Translations under genes and position numbers: made by a program
Source of the DNA: Cryptomeria japonica
Lineage: Eukaryota; Streptophyta; Pinopsida; Cupressales; Cupressaceae
DNA: 64,000 nucleotides
Reading direction: 5' to 3'
Assembly: GCF_030272615.1 (NCBI RefSeq)
Contig: NC_081405.1
Location: forward strand, 610,449,065 to 610,513,064
The notes under the pieces: model-generated
What the model saw: only the letters and a program-made list of their open reading frames with translations
What the model was told of the DNA's origin: nothing
Database searches by the model: none
Shown here: one piece after another, positions 56,211 to 64,000 of the stretch
How positions within the stretch are numbered: position 1 is the first letter of the stretch
Layout of the letters: every line of letters begins with the position of its first letter

Positions 56211-58630
56211 GTGCATAATAGAAAATCTGAGAGAAAATATATCAAACAAGATCAATGGAGATTAGAGACAATGGAGATCAAACCCTACTTGGCATGTGAG
56301 TAGTATTATTGTTTCAATTTGTTAATTTGCATGTTCTTCAGTTTGCTCATTGGTGTATGGTGAATGTTTTATTGTAGAAGTGGGATTGTTTGTGGTTGGA
56401 TCTTTGTGGTTTTGCAATAGTTTGTCATCATCATTTTTTGCCTCACACAATATTAATTTTCCTTGTTTTCTCTTTACTTCACTTCCTGCTAGTATTTCTA
56501 ATCATGCTAACCTGCCACTCCATCAAGGGTTTATCTATATTACATGTACAAGTATTTCTTTGACCATTCCCCCCATCATAGCCATTTCTTACCCTCCCTA
56601 GGAATTATGGGCAAAAAAATGAGGCCCAAAGTGCTTCTATTAGAATCAAGATTATTGAAACTAACCCCTTGCCTTCGAATGTAAACACCCCTCTTGCAAA
56701 ATCTAAAAGCAAGAAACCTTGTGTTGAGCTAGAACCCAAAGCCCTTGAAGTGGCCCTACAAAAAACTAACCCTGATAAATGAAAGTTGGAAACAAATAAA
56801 AACAACCCTACTAGAGCTCAAAATTTAGAAAATGGATTCTAGCAAGAAAAACATAATAATTGACCTTGATTTAGATGATTTTGAGAAAGAGGATGACCCA
56901 CATGAAAAATGAGAAGAAGGCAGGTATTTTTGGTGAATGAAAGTCTTCTCACCTCCTTGCTAAAGATAAGACAGTCAAAATTGAAACCAATGATGTGTCC
57001 CCTGAACCGGTTGAGTTCACCTCAGAAGATTAAGATGACTCCTCTAGTGAGGATACAAAAGATGACTAATTTCAAGTAGAAGAGGAGGAAGAAGAAGAGG
57101 ATTGTAAGGAGGATTTGGATGGATTGAGTCATTCTTTGAAGGAGAAGGTGAAATTAGAACAAAATTCCCTTCCTCAAAATTCTCTTGAGGATGTGGAAAT
57201 GGTGCCTCTCTCAGAACACTCCTACTAATAAGGAGAATTGCAGTGCCAAAAAATAGAAAAAATAGATACTTGAACTCCAGGTTAAGGTAATTAACCTTGA
57301 AGCGAAGGTGGAGGAATATAGGTAGGGATATCAGCTAATAGGAAAGACCCTAAGTTTCCTATTAGCTAATACTGATGGTATTATGTGGAAAGAATCCATG
57401 GATTTGTCTTGGGACAGAGCATGATAAATAAAAATGCTAAAAAGCTGGGAAGGATGGCCACCTACAAGAGGAGCAGAAAGAGGACACAATTTACCTTGAG
57501 ATCTAGGATGAACAGATGCAACGAATGGAGTAGGACTAGAATCTTATCAAGGGCGACTAAGATGCAACTGGATTAGTGTCATCTTTTCTATAAACTTTTA
57601 TATGAATAGGCTTGCATGTCATATGTTAGGGATTTTATATTAAAAAAGTTTATTGATATGATCATGGACTCATTTGACTTATTGGCTAGTACCTATCTTA
57701 TGGATACATGGTGCCTAGACAAGATTATTATGTTTATGTTGGTATGCTTTTTTTTATTACTTTTGAGAGCTCTTATTTGAACTTTTGGGATGTCTGGATG
57801 TCTGAAGTTAGTGGTTGTGTTATTTCTCTCTAATTTTGCTAATTTGTGCAGGTTCAAGGCCCCCTCCCTGCTAAAGTAATAAGATCTAGTCTACTCCTAT
57901 AAATGCAGATGTGTGTGAAGGCAAAGGTGAGAGCTAAGACAATAAAAACCCTAGCAAACAAGATCTGTTACTTTCTCTTTTGGTGCCTACAATGCTGAAT
58001 CTAAGGATGAAGATGATGATCCTAGAGAAGATGATGATGATCTCCTCATTGACATCTTGTTGGGTGCTTACCTTCTTCCAAGATTGGAGGCTAAAAATGA
58101 TTCCAATAGCAATCTATATTGTGGACCTATGCATGAGTTGGGTGTTGACGATGCTTTGACAGATGTGTTTGGTTGGGAGGTACAACGAACTAAAGATTGT
58201 GTGATTTCTCCCCTCCTCCCGTCTATTCATGGCCTGGATAGGGTTTTCTTTTTACCTCTTTCACAATAGTTGGTGTGGATATTGTAGATGCCAATGCTAA
58301 GGTTTATTGTAGTCCTATTGTGGTTAGTCAATCCTCCTCAAAAAATATTTGTGGTATGAGCCCCCTAATGTTAGGGGGTGGGATGGGGATAGATCTCTAA
58401 AAAGGCTAGGTTCGCTAACCTTGTTAGCCCCCTTGTGGGTGGTGTCTCTAAGGAAGGGGCTTTTGTTTATTCAAATTTTGGTAAATTGATCCCACTATTC
58501 CTCTTGAGGATCCTATTGGGAAATATGTTGGTTCTCATAAAAATGGTTTATTATATAGTGCAAGTCTAAATGTAGGCCTTGAAGGTCTTGGGGTTTCAGT
58601 TGTTCCCAAAAGGTTTGTGTAGGACGAGCT
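56211..58630 (+). pseudogene. Decayed LINE/retroelement ORF1-like sequence
   Basis: Lys/Glu-rich readings such as NTPLAKSKSKKPCVELEPKA (56679-) and ELQVKVINLEAKVEEYR (57277-57327, a heptad-like coiled coil) suggest an ORF1 or accessory protein with many stops. 58057-58269 is open for 70 codons (GPMHELGVDDALTDVFGWEV) without recognised family. No frame is continuous. Confidence 0.4.
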
Positions 58631-58639
58631 CCATGTGAC

Positions 58640-59640
58640 TACTACTCCTCCTTTAATTGATCCTTCATCCTCTATGGAATTTGAGTAGAATGTTGTGTAT
58701 ATTCTTGATTCTTTTCTTACCAAGTCTTTGGAATGCCTAGGTAGTTCTCTTATGGGCAGATTTTGTAGCCATACTCCTCATATTGACATGGTAAAGAAAA
58801 GGGCCTTACAAGTTTGAAATCTCAAAGGAAAAGTTAAGGTAACAACTATGATGGATTGATAGTTTGAAATTCTAGCAAGGAATAATTGCTAGAATTTTGG
58901 ATTGTCAGATCATCTTGCTCCCCTCTATTATTTGGGTCTCCCTCTGTGTAAAAAGCCCCCTAAAACACTCTATGCAAAATGCCCCCTGAAACATTTTGGA
59001 GTAGCTTGGTTGATAGATTCCACAAAAAATTAGCCCATTGGAAACGGGCCCTTCTAATCCAAGCGAGGAAAATCCAATTATTAAAATCCTCCCTCTAAAG
59101 TCTTCCTATGTATGCTTTAAGTCTGTTTAGAATTCTGACCAAATTTGTTGACACTATTGAAAATATTCATAAGTCCTCCCTCTAGTCAGGGGTTGAGGAG
59201 AGGAAAAGGATATCTCTGATATCCTAGGACAAAGTTTGTAGACCTAAATAATTGGGTGGCCTTGGTCATAGAAACATAAAAAACCATTAATAAAACCCTT
59301 CTCGCCAAACAAATCTGCAGATTGTTTGGGAAAACTAGTGAATGGAATTCAATCTGATAAGCCAAGCATATGTAACCTCAGACATCTCTTATAGATTTTT
59401 TGAATTCCTATGATTCTCCTTCTGGTTTTTCTATTTGGAACTATGTTGTCCAATCTAAAATGGTTGCTAGATTAGGTAAAAGATGGACCATTGGTAATGG
59501 AAGAAAAGTCAATTTTTGGGAGGATTCTTGGTTGTTGGAGACCCCCCTCTCCAATAAGGTTTTTTTTTCTCCCTTTATCTCTAAGTGCAAAGCCAAATTT
59601 GGTACCAAGGTGGCTAATTACTAGAGGGATAACCACTGGG
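58640..59640 (+). pseudogene. LINE fragment: ORF1 DUF4283 start fused to ORF2 C-terminal region
   Basis: 58735-58870 reads LMGRFCSHTPHIDMVKKRAL, LKGKVKVTTMMD, the start of the DUF4283 domain of plant LINE ORF1. Shortly after, YLGLPLC (about 58935) jumps to the end of the reverse transcriptase region, and RFHKKLAHWKRALLIQARKI, LPMYALSLFRI, GGLGHRNIKKTINKTLLAKQ, SIWNYVVQSKMV and RWTIGNGRKVNFWEDSWLLE follow to about 59560. This is the typical post-RT region of plant L1-type ORF2. The intervening ORF1 end, endonuclease and RT core are deleted. Stops such as KSSL-stop-SLPM and SLIS-stop-DKV show decay. Confidence 0.78.
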
Positions 59641-59649
59641 TGAATTTGA

Positions 59650-61960
59650 GTTCCATAGACCCAGCCCTCAACACTATGGATGATTAGGCAGCCAACATGG
59701 CTATCCGTGTTGATCGCATGATGAGCTGGAGAGGTGAGATGGATCTTCCTCATGAGGCCCGTGCTTTCCTTATTTATGATATATTGCATGGTTATGAGGG
59801 AGTGATAAGGAATAATGACAACACACTTATCAATGAAAAATAAATAATGAATCGGAAAGAGCGACACTTGAAGATTGAGTTGGCATTTAATGCAGACAAG
59901 ACCTCGCACGCTTTGTGGGTTCCCATTTCTATTTTGAAGACCTTCCTACTGTACACTTTGATCTTTGTTTTTGCCCTATTCTGCATTGTGAAGGGAAGGA
60001 ATAATCCAGTATCTGACGCCATCTAAGGTAACAAGAAAAGAATTGAGTCGCTCTCCTGTGATGAATGGGAAGATAAGCCGAAGGCATGAGCTATTCTGAA
60101 AACGACCAAGATCATAGGCTATATGGTGAGAATTGTTGGAAAAAACTCTACCGTTACCAAAATTTTCAAGAAGAATTAGAAAGATGGAAAAATTACCATA
60201 TGAGGAAGAAAGGTTGAAATTGACAAAGGGATGATCGCAGAAGTCACTGGCATGCCCATGGGAGGTAGAAAATTTAATAGAGACAAAAATCTTACAGAGG
60301 CTTCTATCAAGCGATTTTTGAAGTAGGAGTTTGATAAAACCAAGTTGGTGAAATCCAACAAGACCTACTACTCGCCAAAAGTGATAAAGAAGGTATGGAG
60401 ATGGGTTTTGTTTGTTGTCATGCAATATGTTACTCTTGATGGTAGATACTCTCGTGTCTATGGTTATCACTTTATGCTTCTGAATCCTTTTCGCAATAAA
60501 GATATGATGTCTATACCCTTCTATCTATTTAGCTCCCTTAACACTAGCATTAAGGATTTTAGGGCTAAGCCAAATAGTAACCCTCCCATGCATGAAGGGT
60601 TAATGTTGCTTTTATACAACCATGTCAAGGCCTCCTCTGTGCAACATTCAATCACTGAGATTTCATATTCGGATGATGAGTTTGAGAACTTAGAAGACAG
60701 TGAAGATAAGGGGTCTGATACTGAGTGGGAAGATGATGGTGATAGGATTACCTCTTCTAAAGGTTCTAGCAAGGGGAAGGACAAAGATATGTCTTCTCGG
60801 TCTAGAAAAAAAGAAAGTGGGAAAATGGGAACTAAAGGAAAAAGGAGTAAGGTTTAGGAGGAGGAAAGTTGGCTTGAAAATGATGATGAGGGGATGGAGA
60901 CTAATAGTGATTATGTTACCCCACTGTCTAAGAATAAAAATAAGCAAAGCCCTGTCATCACTGATATCAACTAGATAAAGGAAATAATTCTCTAAATGTC
61001 CAACCCAATCCTCTGAACCCCAATGAAAGGACAGATGATGTTGAATAAGATGGGAAGATGGTAAAGGAAGGTGATACTCTTCCTCCCTATGATAAAACTA
61101 CTAGTGCTAACGTGGAGACCCTGGATAATACTGCTCCTAAGTTCAACATTGATAGCATAAACTCTCATATTACCATGTTGAATACTACGAAGAGTGGATT
61201 GATGGAGTTCTACAAGGTTATTGATTTGTTCTATTCAAAGATGAATAGTTTGAAGAACAAGCAGGAGGATTCATTTAGGAAAGTGGATACCTTAGAAGTT
61301 GTTGGAATAGGTAAGCTCAGTACCTTGCCTAACTACCTGAATGAATTGACAAAAGCCATCAATGATGCAGAGGCTATAACTGGTGTGTATGGCTCTCAAT
61401 TTAAGGTTGTGGAGGATAGATTCAATGATCTGGAGAACTGGGCACTCAATCATGAGAACACCTTGAAGAAAATTGGAGAACAAAGCCAAAAAATTCTAAA
61501 AGCCTTTGGCGATAGCTTCAGTGTGATGATCAGCAAACTAGAATAGATCCATCAAGAAAAAAACATAATTGATACTACCGAGGATAAGGTTCCGAGTCTT
61601 GAATGGGGGACTACTGGTCATGGATAAAGAACTCAAGTAATTACTAGGAAGATGACCCAGCATGCCAAGGAGCTAGAGGAACTGAAGAGCCCTGCTGCGT
61701 CTATGGTCCACCTGGAGCAAGAAGCGGTGGAGCTTATCATAAACCTTTCTTAGGGTCTGTTGCTCTTGGTTGTCCCTTAGTTGTTTATGTGGCGTCCCTT
61801 TGCCTCTTTTGGCTTCTTGCTAACCTTTTGTCTTTGCCAACTATCTCTTTTTTTTGTTTTACTCTATCTAGATGGTCTTTAATGTCTTATCTTTTGATTA
61901 TCTCTCTGTAAAGGGTTTTAGGGCCCCTTCAAAACATGTTTTTCACTTAATCGAAAACAA
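59650..61960 (+). pseudogene. TLDGR-family retroposon ORF, second plus-strand copy
   Basis: Plus strand: MSWRGEMDLPHEARAFLIYD (about 59720), VEIDKGMIAEVTGMPMGGRK (60215-60275), then an open stretch 60345-60857 with VVMQYVTLDGRYSRVYGYHF, NPFRNKDMMSIPFYLFSSLN and PPMHEGLMLLLYNH, an acidic tail (EDSEDKGSDTEWEDDGDR) and a Ser/Lys-rich end. 61058-61546 is a 162-codon helical ORF (LNTTKSGLMEFYKVIDLFYS). This is the best preserved copy of the family in the window. A T-rich tail with stops follows (61745-61960). No enzymatic domain recognised. Confidence 0.62.
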
Positions 61961-62940
61961 CTATGATGGATTATTATTTTCTATTTTCCTTTTCTAATTT
62001 TGAGGACTATGTTAAGACCCTTAGTAAGGGACCTTAGTTCTTGTGATTTAATGGCCCTTATCTTTTTAAAGTGGTACCTTGGATTCAACCCTTAGAATGA
62101 CTTTAAGTTCTCTTTTTAGGTCTAGTAACCAAGACTACCCCTATAATTTTGGAGTGAAAATATCTTCATGTCCATTGCCAACTCTATTTGATAGTTTTAT
62201 GTAAATGACCCTATCACCAAGTTCATGAAGCATGAGTAGTATGTGAGATTTTGTGTACTGGTGGATTAGGATAAGGTGTTTCCTTCTCATCTTACCCTCT
62301 CTTTTAAGTATGGTAAATATTTTGAGGGAATTAAATATGAAAGTTCTCTAATTATATGTAATGTTACAAGTGGTCAAGCGGGTCAATAGTGCACTATCGA
62401 CAAGACCAATTAGAGCACTTAGTTTATCTGGAGAAAAAAGATATTGGCCTCTTCCAAAAGAGATTAACTGAATAATGGATAGTAGGGGGGATTCTCCTTC
62501 TGAGACCTTTTCTCCTTCAGAAGCTACAAAAATGTACAAGGACTCTACTGGTGGTATTCTAGATTTCCATTAGCATAGGTGTTTGGAAAGATGGTTCAAC
62601 AAAAGGTGGTTTTTCAGTTGTTGAATCCTAATGATGCTTTTGTGGGTTTACCTTGTCTCAAGAAAAGAAGTCTAGGGGAGAAGAATCACAATACTATGAT
62701 TAACCAGAAAACTCTAGATGACATCTTTAAACCTCCCAATTTTTTTAGCGGAGGCTAACTTTTTTCCGTTGTTGTTTTGTTAAGTCTTCTTTGTTGAAGT
62801 TGGTTTTTTTGTCTCTCTACTCTTTTTTGAGGTTCCTTTGTATTATTAATGCTCCATTAAATTTACATTGATAGTGGGCTTTCTCTCCAAGCCCCTTCCC
62901 TATTTAATCTAATAAAGAAAATCTAGCCCTAGACATTATA
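61961..62940 (+). other. Retroelement-derived sequence, no clear gene
   Basis: Fragmentary readings only (for example VFQLLNPNDAFVGLPCLKKR near 62620). A pyrimidine-rich end at 62760-62930 with AATAAAG near 62920 looks like the 3' tail of a non-LTR element. Confidence 0.35.
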
Positions 62941-62949
62941 ATTGATATA

Positions 62950-63760
62950 GTCATTACAACCAATGCACATCAAAAAATTTTACATGAATTCTACTAAAGA
63001 CAATGACAAAGGATGTTAGATGTTAGTAGTAACAATCTTCCCCTATAGTCTTTGTGTAAATCAACTTATGAGGCTATTGATAGTGCATCAAGTTGTTTCC
63101 TTAAGATGGACCCAGATATAATTAATTTCTCCCATATTTCTTATGCTCATACCCTTATGGATATTTATTAATCAAAGGCATTGCTAGGATATATTATTCT
63201 CCATGTGTGTGAGAGTCCTTGGACTTAGATGATTAACTATGAGGGAATTCCATTTCATTGTAGATGTTGTTTCTTTGTTGAATATTTGGCCTTTTCTTGT
63301 CCCCATGGCTCTCATCATAGGTCTTCCTCAACCTAGTAGAAGAATGCTCTTCTAAGCCACCTCATGGTATTCCTTGATATTTCGGATGTTTATTTGGATG
63401 ATTCTGTTGACTTAGTGACTCCTTCCCTTACCACTTCAATTGGTTCAAAGGCTATAGATGATGTTTCTTCTATCCTAGCTCTAGGTGACTTGGGAAGATC
63501 TCCTCTTTCTTTGATTGTCCTAGACAATTAGTTTCTGACACAAGAAGTTTCTCCATCAAAACTTGGCTCTCATTTGGGTGGTGCTTCTTACATTTGTTCT
63601 AACGGAGCTTCCTCCCCTGCTCCTATTTTTTCTACTCATGATGAAGCTACTTCTTGGATAATTGTTCATCATGAGAAATAAAGTTTGTTTTTAAGGGTCC
63701 CTACCTTTCAAGATATTCCTTTGGGAGTGAAGTTAGGTGCCAATTTAGATTTTAATTGAT
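62950..63760 (+). pseudogene. LINE ORF1 fragment with zinc-knuckle region
   Basis: Plus strand reads DPDIINFSHISYAHTLMDIY, SKALLGYIILHV and SPWT-stop-MINYEGIPFHCR (about 63108-63264), then CRCCFFVEYLAFSCPHGSHH. This corresponds to the end of DUF4283 and the following C-x2-C...C knuckle of plant LINE ORF1 (usual form YEGIPFRCRRCF..GHLA..CP), with the knuckle His replaced by Tyr (VEYLA). A low-complexity Ser-rich linker follows to about 63760. It may be the missing middle of the ORF1 at 58.7 kb or a separate copy. Confidence 0.65.
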
Positions 63761-64000
63761 CTTTCTAGTTGTTGCTTTTTGTATAGTTTCACTATAGGAT
63801 TATTGTCCTCATTAATAGTTGTAATTTTGTTTAGGATTCTCTCTTCTTGTTGTTGGTCACCTCTCTAGGAACTTATCTACAGTTTACCAAGGTTTGGACC
63901 CTCTAAAAAAACTCAACTTATCTTAGTAATAAACAATCTACTTATCATAGTAAAACTCTTGGTTTCGGGTCCATGTAAAACTGTTTATCTTTATCAAAAA
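63761..64000. other. Window end, no feature recognised
   Basis: T-rich non-coding sequence, no ORF or terminal repeat identified. Confidence 0.35.

Noticed and set aside
1-64000. tRNA, rRNA genes or CRISPR arrays
   Set aside because: None recognised. tRNA-like strings are only primer-binding sites complementary to tRNA-iMet, and the repeats are irregular transposon subrepeats.

Overview
This looks like a window from a large, repeat-swollen seed-plant nuclear genome, most likely a gymnosperm. That identity is inferred from a plant-type amino-acid transporter with a long AT-rich intron, tRNA-iMet-primed Copia elements and deep nesting of decayed LTR elements. I see one intact host gene: a cationic amino acid transporter (CAT family), two exons, 585 residues, at 22439-25508 (+). 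A broken pirin-like gene lies at 28.3-29.7 kb (-). Nearly everything else is mobile-element sequence.

Left part (1-20.9 kb). A decayed retroelement ORF (1-1454) is followed by a Copia gag-protease-integrase fragment (1863-3645, +). It is fused tail to tail with a minus-strand Copia (3646-4907 plus 14040-17772). That second Copia is split by a 9.1-kb CACTA-type DNA transposon (4908-14039). Matching terminal inverted repeats, CGACG-rich subterminal repeats and a 3-bp TTT target duplication mark it, and removing it restores the Copia reading frame. The CACTA element has no visible transposase. It carries pieces of a host DRM-type de novo DNA methyltransferase gene arranged as a 2.5-kb palindrome (11170-13715), plus a second short DRM palindrome (8508-8792). 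Transcription through either would give a long hairpin RNA against the enzyme that RNA-directed DNA methylation uses to silence transposons. An LTR remnant (17.8-18.55 kb) and a retroposon ORF I call the TLDGR family (18.55-20.9 kb) follow.

Middle (20.9-37.9 kb). This holds the CAT gene, whose stop codon lies in the first unit of a degenerate tandem repeat. A 561-bp TLDGR-family retroposon with a perfect 19-bp target duplication is inserted in that repeat. Next come the pirin relic, a 4.5-kb non-autonomous Copia with an unrecognised ORF in place of pol (31105-35599), a LINE ORF2 3' fragment and an array of AT-rich palindromes.

Right part (37.9-64 kb). A Tat/Athila-like element without coding capacity (37971-49552) has its second LTR interrupted by a complete chromodomain-bearing Gypsy (40952-48771, -, target duplication ATAAC). 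Beside it is a complete 6.58-kb non-autonomous LTR element (49626-56205, -, target duplication CTCTT). It encodes a coiled-coil protein with four zinc knuckles and a second ORF distantly like the TLDGR family. The window ends in LINE ORF1/ORF2 debris and another TLDGR-family copy.

Stop codons in the dead ORFs are often TAG where relatives have Gln or Trp, as expected from C-to-T decay of heavily methylated plant transposons. All family assignments come from reading motifs by eye; no search was run.
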